Part shown: piece after piece, positions 1 through 11,928 of the stretch
Layout of the letters: every line of letters starts with the position of its first letter
How positions within the stretch are numbered: the first letter of the stretch is position 1
NCBI GenBank assembly: GCA_030374805.1
Contig: JARGSG010000253.1
Location: 1-64,000, forward strand
Reading direction: 5' to 3'
From: Gracilaria gracilis
Lineage: Eukaryota; Rhodophyta; Florideophyceae; Gracilariales; Gracilariaceae
DNA length: 64,000 bases
Notes under the pieces: model-generated
The model's database searches: none
Seen by the model: only the letters and a program-made list of their open reading frames with translations
What the model was told of the DNA's origin: nothing
Made by a program: the position numbers and the translations under genes

Positions 1-930
1 CGGGCTCGAAAACTTATTAGTGGCACGTCGGACATCGTCATTAATTGGCCAGGAGGTCTGCATCATGCGAAGAAGTTCGAAGCTTCTGGGTTTTGTTACA
101 CTAATGACATTGTCTTGGCCATTCTCGAGCTGTTCAAGTACTTTCCTCGGGTACTGTATATTGATATTGACCTTCACCATGGCGATGGAGTTGAGGAGGC
201 ATTTTATGTCACTGATCGGGTTATGACTGTCTCCTTTCACAAATACGGGGACAATTTCTTCCCTGGCACCGGCTCAGTTTGGGACAAAGGTTTGGGAACA
301 GAGAATACTACGCCGTAAACTTTCCGCTAAAGAACGGCATGAATGACCAGAGTTACGAGAATGCTTTCAGGCTAGTTGTTCGGAAAGTCATTGAATTGTT
401 CCGCCCATCAGCAATTGTCTTGCAGTGTGGAGTGGATGGGCTGGCGAACGATTCCTTGGGATCTTTCAACATGACTATCAAGGGGCATGCGAACTGCGTA
501 CAGTTTGTGAAAGACTTCAATATTCCAACCTTGTTGTTGGGTGGTGGGGGGCTACAATATGTGCAACGTAGCTCGCTGTTGGGTATATGAAAGTGGTGTT
601 CTCCTCAGCACAGTTCCGGATGACCGCATCCCGTATAATGACTATTGGGAGTACTTTGCCCCCGACCACAAGCTGCACTTCTCGGCCGATAAAGCTGTCA
701 AAAACCATAATACACCAAGCTACGTTGGAAAAGTCACCGAGAAAATCATGGAGAACTTGAGATGCTTGAACGCAGCGCCTTCTGTTCAAATGCAAGAAAT
801 TCCATCTGTACTCTACTGTTCTGATGGCGAAGATGATCTTGATCCTGATAGAAGAAACGCTGTAGATAAGAAACAGATGGATGAGGAGTTTTATGATGAT
901 GAGTACGACTTCGGAATGGATTGCAGCTGA
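1..930 (+). pseudogene. Class I histone deacetylase (RPD3/HDAC1 type), 5'-truncated by the window, two frame breaks
   Basis: The gene enters from the left edge without its N-terminus. Family landmarks follow in order: the GGLHHAKK active-site histidines (about 55-80), the [10 protein letters not shown] zinc-binding segment (about 165-195), YYAVNFPL (about 305), CGVDGL with the second zinc Asp (about 425), the GGGGY tyrosine loop (about 545) and a C-terminal EYFAPDHKLH segment. The acidic tail ends at a TGA at 928-930. Homology moves from frame 1 to frame 3 near 300 and back to frame 1 at the G run at 546-551, which is one G longer than the frame needs. The two shifts cancel. Such enzymes remove acetyl groups from histone lysines in nuclear corepressor complexes. 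Two single-base indels in an otherwise well-preserved gene could be sequence errors or early decay, and the sequence alone cannot decide. The gene runs towards ERCC1. Confidence 0.85.
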
Positions 931-1277
931 TGTAATGTTTTCATTGCATTATCATATCAGGTTTATGGACAGTATTCAGATTTCTGCTTCCTGTACAAAC
1001 AGAAAGGATTTGCAAAACTCGTAGTTCTCTAGTTGGGCTGCTCTGATTCCATATATTCAAAGCCCCCCATTCCAATTGATCTGCTGAACGAATATCTCCT
1101 GCCCATGGTAACTAGTTGAAATCGATGAACCACTGCCGTGATATAGTGTCTACGGCCCATGGTTACATCTCAGCAAAGATGAACTCTAAGATGTGGCGAC
1201 CTGTGGCAGAGATGTCGTTCAATTCCGATACATACTCTCTTTACTAGGGTAATTTAATTTATACAATGAAGCACACA
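931..1277. other. Convergent intergenic region (HDAC and ERCC1 3' ends)
   Basis: No ORF or RNA gene is visible. Both flanking genes end into it. TGTAATG follows the HDAC stop, and TTGTATAAATT lies just past the ERCC1 stop on the minus strand. These are candidate 3'-end signals. Confidence 0.5.
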
Positions 1278-2075
1278 TCACCTGACATCCTCCTCAGCAC
1301 TTTCTTCCATTTCTTGCCAATCGCCTTTGAATGGTTGGTGCAACGCTTGGAAGAGCCTGGCTACTTTCCGCTCACCAATCCCAGGACATTGCTTCAGTTC
1401 TTCTCTTGATGCCGCAGCAATATCACGAAAAGTCCCGAACGTATATACAAGAGTGCTAACATCTGTGCGGTCGACTCCTCTAACAGAACTCAGAGCAGTA
1501 TGAAGTCGGGACGGATAATCATCGGCAACACGCTCTTGAATCAGTTCCGCTCCCTTACCTTCATAACTTCGAAATGTTTCCAAATAACGCGCGGCTTCGC
1601 GCTGACAACCGGCGCAAATGAGCGTCATTTGATTGATGAGACACATCTTGGTCAATTCATGAAGACAGGTGCGGTGATTGGCTATATCAACAAGAACAAG
1701 CAGAATACGCAGTTTGAAGTGTGTACCAAGGGTACGAACCCGTTTATATATATACTCAGGATGCAGCTTATGGAACTGCAGCGACAGATAGAGGGCACAT
1801 GTTGTTGGACCGCACACAAAATCTGCAGGTATGCTACTGTTCGGTTCTTTTCGTACGTGACGGATGTAGCGTACCATTGGATTGGCTAGCTGTTTGGAAT
1901 GTACGAGAAGAGCGACTTTTGAACGTGCATGCGCTAGAGCGGCGGCGATGTGCGAGGAATTTCCTTCTGATCGCGGACGCTTGTGAGGTTTGTTCAGAGC
2001 GACTGAGACGTGTTGGTCCGAACTTTCGTTAGCTGCATGCGGTAATGAACGCTTCGCGTTTTCCTCCTCAGACAT
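1278..2075 (-). CDS. ERCC1: ERCC1/RAD10 DNA excision-repair endonuclease subunit
   Basis: This is a 265-residue single-exon protein starting at the ATG at 2073-2075. Residues 63-180 form the central nuclease-like domain, opening with NPMVRYIRHV and containing the diagnostic CALYLSLQFHKLHPEYI. Residues 195-250 carry the tandem helix-hairpin-helix region (VDRTDVSTLVYTFG, then CPGIGERKVARLF). In the family, ERCC1 is the catalytically silent partner of XPF/RAD1. The heterodimer cuts 5' of lesions in nucleotide excision repair and interstrand crosslink repair in the nucleus. The first 60 residues are low complexity and poorly conserved, as usual, and a short acidic tail follows the HhH domain. The length is close to human ERCC1 (297). 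The frame is intact, in contrast to its damaged neighbours. Confidence 0.96.
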   Translation of the reverse strand: MSEEENAKRSLPHAANESSDQHVSVALNKPHKRPRSEGNSSHIAAALAHARSKVALLVHSKQLANPMVRYIRHVRKEPNSSIPADFVCGPTTCALYLSLQFHKLHPEYIYKRVRTLGTHFKLRILLVLVDIANHRTCLHELTKMCLINQMTLICAGCQREAARYLETFRSYEGKGAELIQERVADDYPSRLHTALSSVRGVDRTDVSTLVYTFGTFRDIAAASREELKQCPGIGERKVARLFQALHQPFKGDWQEMEESAEEDVR

Positions 2076-2634
2076 TTTGCGATTGAGGCGTGAGGAAGCC
2101 GTTGGTCCGTTGAACTAAGAGGCTAACTCAAGATGGCGCAGATGCGTGAGTAGGTTCTGTCAATGTGAAGTGCCCTGGTAATCGCGACTGTTTCACCCTT
2201 ACGAGGAACGGGGATTGACAACTGTTGATACGAGTGCGTGTAATCCTGTGTCAGATAACATCCAGGCGTACATCGCTAACTTGCCCTTGGAGCTGCTCTT
2301 CAGCATAAGGGAGATAGATACAGCTCGTTCATGAATGGAAATAGGATGCGTTGCCACGGTTCGACAAGCTTCTAATATTTTCGCTCTCTCTCGTGCCACC
2401 CAAGAAAACATGGGTTGCGATTCGCAATTCGTGAATTATCGTGCCATGCCAACTTACATCTGTGAAACACCCAGGTGTTCACCTGCACGGTCATGAGCGC
2501 AAGCCTACTATTTAAAGAACGATGAGGCACAGAACCGTGTTCCAAACTATATATAAGGTTACGTCGCACATCAGCTTTCCGCACCCGTCATCAGGAAATT
2601 TGCTCCCTACTGCCTCAATCCCATCCGTATCACC
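2076..2634. promoter_or_regulatory. Intergenic region with TATA box at 2548-2558
   Basis: No gene is visible at 2076-2540. At 2548-2558 the plus strand reads TATATATAAGG, a strong TATA box. It lies about 80 bp before the ATG at 2635 of the damaged secreted-protein gene. Confidence 0.5.
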
Positions 2635-3485
2635 ATGGGCAAGCTTTCAGCCGTGTTTTCTCACAATCTTAACGCTTCACCTATCCATTTTGACAGTCAA
2701 TTCAGCGCCAAACTCCATCCGGAAACGAGGAACATCGATCCCCATTCAAGGGGAAAACCTGGCACCCGTATTGGACTCGGGAAGTCTGGCACCCATACCC
2801 CCCATTCTGGACAGTTTGGAACCCCAATCCGATTCAGGACCACAACCAGTCCTCATAACAGGCAACCAGCAAGTATGTTTCTCATCCGATGAGCAAACCT
2901 TCTCATGTGGTGTATCCCCACGCAAAAACCGTAGATTGATATTATTGTTAGCCGAAGAACAGCCAGACACTTTCGGCTTGGTGGTCCAGTTCAGAGCGAA
3001 CGTTAATAGACGACTTGCGGAGCTGGGCTTCTTGTTCTCCATCCCTTGGAGAGGGCCCCGCCAAGAGATTACTTGCACGAGGGTTGGTTTTCTTGGGCAG
3101 CCGTTTGGAACCTGTTGCGGGGCTTGTTCAGTCCTCCAACGAAGACAGAGGCCACCGCCTTTCTCGTGTTGCAAGCCTTGCTGAGATGGTTGTTCAACCG
3201 TTTCTGGAGTCCAGACTCTGGGCGCAGCTTCGACAGTAAGTGCACATGGCCTCCATTGGTTGTGGGTGGGAAGTAACGAATTGCCTCATCGTATTTTTCA
3301 TGCGACTGCTATTGATCATAGTCGCCGTAAATGTACATATCGGGATTCTTCTGTCGCGTGTGATACTTCTTTTGATCCCGGGAAGCGACCGCCTTGACCG
3401 AATGGAACTGGCCGAAACCGCCAAAGAGGTCGTCTTGAAACAACCACACCGATCTGCACTTACAGTATCAACTGCTTTGCAATGA
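2635..3485 (+). pseudogene. Damaged gene for a small secreted or membrane protein
   Basis: A TATA box at 2548 precedes an ATG at 2635 with a short start (MGKLSAV). One base shift away follows a typical signal-peptide core (FLTILTLHLSILTVNS) and a Pro/Ser-rich, then Cys-rich stretch that ends at 3184. A third frame continues to 3239, where GTAAGTG could be a splice donor or a stop. An open frame at 3240-3485 then carries a strong hydrophobic segment (NCLIVFFMRLLLIIVAVNV). The signal peptide, cysteine-rich region and membrane helix suggest one former or spliced gene. Frame breaks near 2660 and about 3180, and an uncertain junction at 3235, prevent a confident model. I do not recognise the family, and the pieces could be unrelated chance ORFs. 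Confidence 0.3.
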
Positions 3486-4146
3486 AGCACCAGTCGGTTC
3501 ATAGGCAGTGTGGTTTGTCGTGGTTCATCGATTATCGCGCGCCTCATGATGCACTCTTAGCAGGATCATTCTTGACTGGCTTTCTGACCAAACTTCGTCG
3601 TGTATGGAGATGGTTTGGCGAGTGTCTGTGAACCAGGAAACAGTGGAGATGATATAGAACAAGAAAGTCAAGTTAATGACTCTGCATCATTCGGGAAGAC
3701 CGTAGTGATACTATGCGGATTCGTGGAAGTTCCTTGTCTGGGTATCTACATTTGCAGTGTTGAGCGTTTCAAGTCTCCACCTCCCTCGTTCTACAAGATA
3801 GGTACTTGGACATTCACAAGTTCTCTCTCTGTCTATAGTGTAGACGAGTGCACAACGTAAATGACTTCTCTCTTAAATTGACCGACGTCTAGCTTTGACA
3901 AATGCTGGCTCTTCCAGCCATCCTCATGTCCCTGAGCCCAGGATCCTGTGTGAAACCTTCAGACGCCCAAACGTCCATCGAATCTGGCAGTTTGCCGATA
4001 TCCTCTTCCTTATTCCGCAGTCGTTTACGTCTTTACAAACGACACCAAGTTCTGCAACACGAATTCGCCCATGCATCCTGCGCCACTTTTGCACGAATCC
4101 CAATCACCGGAAAAGCTCTTTGGAATTTGAAGAACATCGTGGCCGC
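3486..4146. other. Intergenic stretch without a supported gene
   Basis: Two short open frames (3600-3860 and about 3900-4266) show no recognisable motif, and the second overlaps the ZNHIT1 3' end antisense. I see no RNA gene. Confidence 0.4.
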
Positions 4147-4722
4147 TCACATGTACGCAGTAAACTTCAGGCACCTGGTTTCTTGATGAACCTCGTTACA
4201 TCTTACGGAGCAGAACCGCGTGAAACATCTTGTGCAAGTGTAAGGTGCGGCGTAGCCACATGTTGAGCAGAAGTATCGAGGAGGACGAGAGCCAGGAGAT
4301 ACAATCATTTTCGACCATGCCACCATCCTTTTTAGTCGAGCGGACAGGTTCTCTTCTTCGATGGCGACGTGACTAGGTTGGTTCCATCGCTCTATACCAA
4401 CCTCTTTCGCTTCCGCGCGACTGTCCTTCAGTCCACGCTGTCGTCTTCTCTGTTTTCGCTTGCGTGTTCGCGTAGGCCTCTTTTTCCCCGCCATCTCCTC
4501 CTCAGAGCCCATACCTGGTTCGTACTCATCTTCGCCCTCCAGTAGAATAGCTTCTTGTTCGGCGGCGTAATTGTCGTTTTCAAGAGCTCGCAGCCTCCGA
4601 TTTCGAGCCTCTTGAATGACAGAAAAGTCCAGATGTTTCACACGGTTTGCTACTTCACGCTTCCGTTTCGCCCGCGTGGTATTCTCCTCTGGTTTTGAAG
4701 TGCCACCTTTAAGCGATGTCAT
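4147..4722 (-). CDS. ZNHIT1/Vps71-like HIT-type zinc finger protein (SWR1/SRCAP complex)
   Basis: This is a 191-residue protein. I chose the internal ATG at 4720-4722 (MTSLKGGTSK) over an upstream in-frame ATG at 4804-4806, because the extra 28 residues look unlike the family. Residues 15-60 form a charged helix with KRKREVANRV. A Lys/Arg-rich nuclear-localisation-like region follows (KKRPTRTRKRKQRRRQR). Residues 147-191 are the HIT zinc finger, with the pattern FCSTCG..YTCTRC..RFCSVRC..VHQETRC ending LKFT as in human ZNHIT1. ZNHIT1/Vps71 is the SWR1/SRCAP subunit that links Arp6 to the remodeller, which exchanges H2A for H2A.Z. The length (154 aa in human) and terminal position of the finger agree. 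The gene is intact and has no visible intron. Confidence 0.93.
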   Translation of the reverse strand: MTSLKGGTSKPEENTTRAKRKREVANRVKHLDFSVIQEARNRRLRALENDNYAAEQEAILLEGEDEYEPGMGSEEEMAGKKRPTRTRKRKQRRRQRGLKDSRAEAKEVGIERWNQPSHVAIEEENLSARLKRMVAWSKMIVSPGSRPPRYFCSTCGYAAPYTCTRCFTRFCSVRCNEVHQETRCLKFTAYM

Positions 4723-5350
4723 GATGTGGGGTGAGCAAAAGTCTCGTGGCTCAAAAGATTGGCTAAGAGGACCGTGGGGCAGTTGAAGGTTTGAGAAATG
4801 CTGCAAGAGATGTTATCATATATCAACCGAAAACTCCTGCCCCGTGATAATATTTGTCTGTGTATGGCGTTGTGTGGCATAGATACCCGAAACTGGCTGA
4901 TTCTCGCCCACGGGGTCACGCTCTTAGAGAGGTGAACCTGATGATGATCATCGACGAGCACTGAGGCACAGAAAGCACGCACGCATGCATGAATTGGGCG
5001 CCAAGTTGATTGGCCGCGGCCTAGCGGCGCGTTCTGTTAAGCTTCGACATTAATTTATTGACGCATTTTAGCCAACTTGACTAAAAAAGGCCAATAGCCT
5101 CGCGATAATATCCATGAAGTCTCTCCCCACTTTTTTAAGCTTTACACAGCTCACATTCTCTTTTCCTTCGACAATGGCAGCAGGAGCCAAAGCGCTCCAC
5201 ATTCCGCTCGTCAGAGATCCATCCTTCGGCAGCCCAGCCCATTAACACCCCGCCTCCACTACACAAATTTCTCCTCCTTACCTGTTGACGTACTCTCCTT
5301 TACTTTCACTGCTCACGTTCACACACACACTGACTCTTGACTGATACCTC
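4723..5350. other. Divergent intergenic region between ZNHIT1 and the Sec16-like pseudogene
   Basis: A minus-strand open frame (4719-4982) overlaps the ZNHIT1 leader but has no recognisable content. An AT-rich stretch at 5030-5160 and pyrimidine-rich DNA at 5220-5340 would fit promoters for the two flanking genes. Confidence 0.35.
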
Positions 5351-8300
5351 ATGAAAGGAGCTCGCCGTACACGAACTCGGCAGGGCGCTGGCTTTGCTGA
5401 TCTAATGGGCGTTCCGCCACAGCCTAGGAGGGGTGTCATCACTGGCATGTCTCGTTTTCAGCAGCAGTCAAACTCAAACACCCCCACAGCCACAGCCCAG
5501 ACCACCCCGAACAGCTCCACTCCCTCAACCCCGCGCCCATCCCCACCAGACGAAGATTAGGACAGTCTGCTTAATATTTCTCCTCGCCGTCGTATTTCTC
5601 CAGTCAAGTCGAAGCTGGGGTCGCGTTCTAGGCCAGGTTCTACTAGCATGGATACCATTCCACACCGAACCCCCCCGTAAGTATCCTCCCTTAAGCTCAG
5701 TTCGTCGCGTCAGTCAATGCCTCCGTTGTCGTCTCCACCTCCAGTGACCACCAGTGAACTTCTTCAGCTATCTTCAATTTCACCGCGAAAGGAAACTAAG
5801 CCTAGTCAGTCTGCGAGATCTTCCCTAGCCCCAGTTCCGTTCTTTCTGGCTGGCTGGGAGGGCAACGACAGCTGGGCCGATGACCTTTTGGATGAAAGCG
5901 ATCCAGAAGTCGACGAGGACGCTTGGGGGGGTTGGAAGGACACCACAGAAATTACTATCCCAGACGAAATGCCTGACTCGAAAGTCAGCGAAGCGGCGCC
6001 TAGTCCGGCCACTGAATCCAGTGCTTCCCCAATCTTGACGAAACAAGAGCCTTTGGTAGTCGAAGCGGCAGAGCAATCGAAAGGCGCGGCTGATGTTGGC
6101 TCTCATACTGTCCTACCAGAAGTGCCAGCTCAGCGAAGCACTCCAGTCCAACTATGAGGCGCGTGCCCCCTGTCTTAAACCACTTAAACCAGTCACAACG
6201 GAAGGAAACTGAGCCATACGACCAGTCTATCACTTCGATGTTTGCAGGAAGAAGAAAACCCAGTTACCGAACCAGACGCTCCAGCCCCGAACACAGATAA
6301 CGATGAAGCTTGGGCAGAGTGGAAAGAGACTGACGACGTATCAGTTCAGCCAATTCATTCTGTGGCAAGAGAAGAAGTTAGTTTCGATGAACAGCCAGAA
6401 CATATATCAGTACATCAGGCTACACAGGACGAAGCGGACCGCTTGGTCCGGCGAAATCCACTCCTCAACGGCCCCCTTCCGGGGCGAGTGTCGTTCAGCA
6501 TGAAGAACCGAAGGTATTGGAAGACACCTCTGTAGTGCAAACGAATGTAAGTATCTCAGAAAAGAAGAATCCCGATGAAGCAAATGTTGAACACGAGGTA
6601 TTTCTGGATGAGCAATTCGAAGCGGTTTCCGGTCCGAATGACAATCAACTAAGCGAGCGCGACGGCGATAACGCGATTGATCCCCGAGGCCTTGGGAGAA
6701 TGGGAGAAACTTGATGACACATCCGTGGCGATGGATTCAGGTTGTACCTCGGGGAAGGCTCTAGATAAAAAATGCCGAACACCCTCAATTGGAGTCAACA
6801 GAGGCAATGCCATTTCCACCTGCGCCGGAAGATGGAGGATGTAGTACCCGTTTTTACGACACAATTCTTGGACGAAGAAAGCTTGGTCGATCGGCATCCG
6901 ACTGACAACAGTACAAACGTTATCCCAGAAGTCGAGAGGCAGAATGGGGTCACTGAAACCGCCAAAGTTCGTTCTGAGGCATTTGAAACGGCATTTGGGG
7001 TCGAAGACGGAAATGTTGAAGAGCCTCAACCCGTCGAAGAGGCTGGTGAAGTGGTGACTGATGAGGAAGCATGGGGAGAATGGGACAGATATTAGCGATT
7101 TCCGTTCTCAGCAGAGTCCGGACGAAATTGGTTCAGACGGATTTGCGGAGAGCGCGAAACAGTCTTCGCCTCACTCGCTCGGTTTACAAGTCGAGCAAGA
7201 AACTACGAAAACACCAGTACTTGGAGACGTTGCTAAGCATCAAGTTTTTGAACAAAAAGAAACTGAGGCTGTGCCGTATGGTGAGAGACAGTGTCCTGTG
7301 CCAAGAGAAGATAATAACCCGACGCAAGGATCTCCCAACCCCGTCGAAACCTGATTTGGCATGCTTTGATGTTGGTGTGGACTCAGCGGGATAGGAATTT
7401 GGGTAGTTTTGATATTCAAGGACTGTGGTGCAGAACCTAGCGAAGGTGAATGGGCAGGATGGGGAGATTTTGAAGAGACAGTTGCCCCACAGAACCAAGA
7501 GACGTCGCCTACAATACGTAAGGAGAATTTGCCAGAGGAGTTGGTTTTGGAAACGCAACTCACGGACGGTTCTGAAAATCCTGAAGAGCTTCTACAAGAT
7601 GGCAGAAATCGAAGTCCGAAATCCTCATCAAGTTCAATCCCCGTTGACCCAACTCAACAAATAAGCGTGGGCGAAGAGTTTGATGGCGCGCTCGGACATA
7701 GTCTTGAACAAACTAGCAAGAGCACGCGAGAAGAAATTCACAGCACATCTTTTAGACCTGCGCCTCCGTTCTTCGAACCTCCTGCACATGAAGGAAACAT
7801 TGATGGAGTGTTAAGCTTGCCAAAAGAAGGAGAGCCCTGTGATAGGACAGGAAGAAGTTAAAGGAGAAGATGTGGCATTCGATTCGGCAGCCATAGCCCT
7901 TGGGACTCTAACAAACGACAAGAAGCAGGATGATAATGAAGGGGATTGGGAGCAATGGGGGGATTTGGGTGACATCTCAGCTTCAGCACAGCGAAATATC
8001 GGAACCCCCGGGAGAGAGGACAGCATTATTTCAGCCAAAAGCCAGCACAACACATGAGTATTGATGCTACGTCAGCGGTTGAGGTCAAATCGGAAATGCC
8101 ACAACCAGATAACATGTTTTTGGCGGAGGCTTCGGGACTACAATCAGAAGCAAATGTTAGCAGTGAAACACCGTGCGCCGCTCCAGATGAAATTCAAGAA
8201 AGCAGCACACAATATGCTGTAGATAGCACGACAGAGCTGGTGCCTCCTAGTCCCGCGACGTGGAATGCAAGCCTGCCAAAGCCCGTTAATGATAAGCAGA

Positions 8301-11300
8301 ACCAGGAAAGTGTTCCGTCTGATATATGGGGAGAATTGGGATAATGCGCAGGATATCCCTATCCCGGAAAGACGTGTCGTCAATGGTTCAATAGAGGAGC
8401 GGAAGGAAGACAAGCCATTGGCTCTAGCGTCAGAAAGTCATGATCCCTCGGACTATAGCCAAACTATGCCTGACGTTCGGGAACGCGCGCCTTCGAGTAA
8501 TCTTGACAACATGGCTGTAGATGAAGCGTTCTTCAGTGTCCCAGCTGGGAATGCAGAGCAGTCAGACCCAGTTCCGTTTGAGGAGATCTCTGGCGATGAT
8601 GATGACATCTGGGGGGGATGGGATCAAGTTGGAGGTTACCCTGATGAGACGGAAGGGGTAATGACAAACCCCTCGGAGCAAGATGAAGCTAGTTCGCTTC
8701 TATCCCCGGTCGTTTCGAAGCAGCAAGGGATAAGAGTTGACCGGAATGAAGATGCTCTCGCCAACGATGAAGTGGGTCAGGATGTTCATCAACCCCGCCG
8801 AGAAGAATGCTGGAGGTGAAAAATGCAGAGGTGAAGGTGGGTCAGCATGTTCAGCAACCCATTGAGAAAAGTATTGGAGGTGGAGAAGGCTCGCCGTTAG
8901 ACGAATCACCTGTTCCGATTACGGAGCATTCTTACCATCACGATGGAAACGAGGGAGTTGATTCGACGGCATTTGATCTGACATAGAACGCGATTGAAAG
9001 CAAGCCACAGGTTGCGTTTTCAACGTCTTATTGGACCGAGAAGCTAAATTCTGCTAACGTACAGGATCATGACTCCAAAGGAAGCTCTTCATTTATGACA
9101 TCAACTGACGCTTATAGTGCGGACAAGTCACAGGGTACAGCAGACTTTCTACAGGCAGAGGCTTCAACAGCCCCTGGGTTGGAAGAACAGTGTTTGAACT
9201 ACGACCCATTCGCTCCTGGTGGAGATATTGATCCGCCAAAATCAGCCTTCTTTGGACGGCTTTAATGTTGCTGGAGGCACCCGCAGTAGATGAGACTACA
9301 TGGTATCAGCAAGAGAATGAGAACACCGAAAACAGTGAAGTTGAGAACCGACGCATTTAAGACAAACGAACCAAACGTGGAACACCTTTCATTTAATGCT
9401 ACACCGTAATCAGAGTTGACGGACAAGAATGGAGTTTCTAGAGTTCCAGATGTTGTCCGTAAATCGGAAGGTCTTGATTCAGACCCTACGCTTTATCGAA
9501 CATGTGATCCATATCGTCCCACTGACGCGGTCGCAGCAGCATTTGATCAATCTCAACTCACTTTTCTTGAAACAGCAGTTGACAGGCCGAGTTCTCGAAA
9601 CGCATCACCATCAAATCGGATGCCCCTCGTACCGACTACTCATGCACTCGCGGAACCTGGCGATGGGGGCAAGAAATAATTTTGGTGAAGTCAGTCATGC
9701 AGAAGTCCCTGGCTTGAGTCATGGATTTCCATCTTTCCTTTCACCGGCACAGCCGCCAGGGTATGATGAAAATGCATCTCATCATCAAGAGTTCAATATG
9801 GTCGAACCGTATAGGAAACCAGATGCTGCGGAAGCCATGGATGGAAGCGCACCACTGCACTCAGATGCACCGGTTGTTGAAGCGTCTTTTGATATCGACA
9901 ATGTGCCCAATGAAGCAATTCAGTATGATTCCATATTAAAGACCCCTGATGAACAGCAGCATCCTAAATCGAACTATCCTGGAGCTGGTGTTTTGCAGTT
10001 GGAAAAGGACATTACAGAGGAAGGACCTCTGCCCCCGACACCGAATGAGACAAATGGAAACCAGTATAAAACAGTCTGTAGGTGCATTTGAATCTGAACC
10101 CAGTTTTGTTCCCGTATCGACCAAGACCGATTTTGAAATAAGTCCCTACGCTCCGAAGGAGTTTAGGGAGAACAACGGAGTATATAACATTCACGAAGGA
10201 CTCACGGCTTCGTGGGGCGTTGGAGCACGACTCAGAGGATAACGAAGATCGTCATCAGGCCTTTGGCGATTCTAATCCGTCGAGCCATCCTGAGGCACAA
10301 GTTTTGGCGAAGAATCGGACTTCCGTGTCTATGCCCCCAAGCCGTCGCAAGCGCTGTCTGGGTTTGCTGAGAATGGTCAAGATTCACACGCGCCCCCCTT
10401 TGCTAGAGAGTGAGACTGTATCTCTACAATCTACGGGAAGATTTGCGCCATTTGCCGGAGAGGCAAGTCATTAGGCAAACGTGGGCGCGATTGAATCTGA
10501 AGTTAACCTATCAGAACCAACTCAATTTATATCGACGGCTTCCGACTCTCCCTGAGCCGTACAAAGCTGTTTCCAGCAAACTCAGATATTGATGATTCCT
10601 TTGAACCACAACATACATCTATATCCGAAAACATTCGAGATTCAGAGGCCAATTATGCGCCTAGACAGAGATTTCCTGCTGTGCCCAGTGAACATCGTGT
10701 GGAAAGAAGTGTCCCCTTTGCCGAACCTTATCCAGCCTCACCTCAAGAACAAGGGACTATCTACACAGGGAACCAAAGAAACACACAACTCTCACACCGA
10801 AGATGAACCATACTCTACAGCCGCATATCAAGCACCACCTAACGATGTCTCCGCTGCCTATTGGGGCCATGGAGCTGAAGAACAGAGAAGTATGGAAACA
10901 TCTGCTGTGGACAAGGGCCTCTCCGTGTCCGCCGAGGATCATGCGTCCAGTCTTAGCTTTCGACCCTATGAGCCTGCAACGAAGAATTCTTTGCCGAGCT
11001 ACGAGACTGCGCCGGACCTGAATCCGGTTATTAGTTCTCACCCTGCGGAAGCGTTCATTCCCAACGCCTATGGTTATGAAGACTATGGAAACTACACTGC
11101 TTCAACCCCGGCCATCCCGGAGACACAACAGGACGGCACGTACCTGGATCCCTCGCTGTTTCCGTATCCTTTCTCTATCATGGATACCAATCCATCTGGT
11201 GATATGATTCACCCTGGCGCGCGACCTATTATTTCGTGGAGTTTTGTTGGGTCGTTTGTTACAGTTTTTCCTAGCACAGAAAGTGAGCTAATGGATGGTG

Positions 11301-11737
11301 CACCGTTGACACAGACCAATGGGAACAATTGCAACCAAAGAGTACAAGTCTTCGACGTAAGTCCACTTGGTGGGGATGGCACAAATGACGATTGGGTCGC
11401 TGCCGCAGAAGCTGTTGAACCACTTTCCTATCCGGTTCAAGCTCCGGAACTGGAATCGTATGCTAGAATGTGTGACGGCCTCTCTCAACTCTCTGTTGGA
11501 CTACATGGTCCCGCTGCAGAAAGTCGTGCAGCTTTGTGGAGTGTGCTAGGTCTTCTCTGTCGCACTACCGATGAAGATTGGAGAAGATCTGCGAGTCAAA
11601 CGGTTTGCGGTCCAACGAGTGTCCCCTTGTTCGGATACATCAATGGAAAAAACAGCGTCAAAAAAGGGATGGAGAGAGAGCGTCTACGAGAAAAGTTGAC
11701 TGCAGCGTTCAGTGGTAGTGGTCCCCCAGGGAAATGA
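5351..11737 (+). pseudogene. Decayed Sec16-like COPII scaffold gene with acidic W-x-x-W repeats
   Basis: Open segments of 200-1150 bp follow one another on the plus strand, separated by in-frame stops (for example near 5558 and 5672) and by frame changes (near 6520, 7065, 7840, 8060, 8270 and before 10589). I count at least 12 breaks. All pieces are Ser/Glu/Pro-rich and disordered. They carry a recurring acidic tryptophan motif, for example DEDAWGGW (5908), DEAWAEWKE (6305), LGEWEKLDD (6690), DEEAWGEWD (7060), EGEWAGWGDFEE (7445), EGDWEQWGDL (7937) and DDDIWGGWD (8600). The last piece (10589-11737) contains RPIISWSFVGSFVTVFPS and later ALWSVLGLLCRTTDED. These resemble the start of the Sec16 central conserved domain. 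The alpha-solenoid and C-terminal domain that should follow are absent. Sec16 organises ER exit sites. The identity rests on two short matches. Confidence 0.5.
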
Positions 11738-11928
11738 GCTATTGTTTTTAGTACATATAAGCAAAGGACTCTACTGAAAACGTACTAATCTTCATGAGTT
11801 ACAGGAAAGCGTTTGGATAAGAACGACGAACAGAACCTGCTGAAAAGCGTTTTACTTATACGGTTATATCGGAGACGTCTTCACATCTGAATCAAGTAGA
11901 GTAAGACTGACAATAGATGCGATTGTTC
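11738..11928. other. Short intergenic stretch
   Basis: This is AT-rich DNA after the last Sec16-like piece. No gene is seen. Confidence 0.3.

Noticed and set aside
1500-2032. Two plus-strand ORFs opposite ERCC1
   Set aside because: Antisense shadows of a well-conserved gene.
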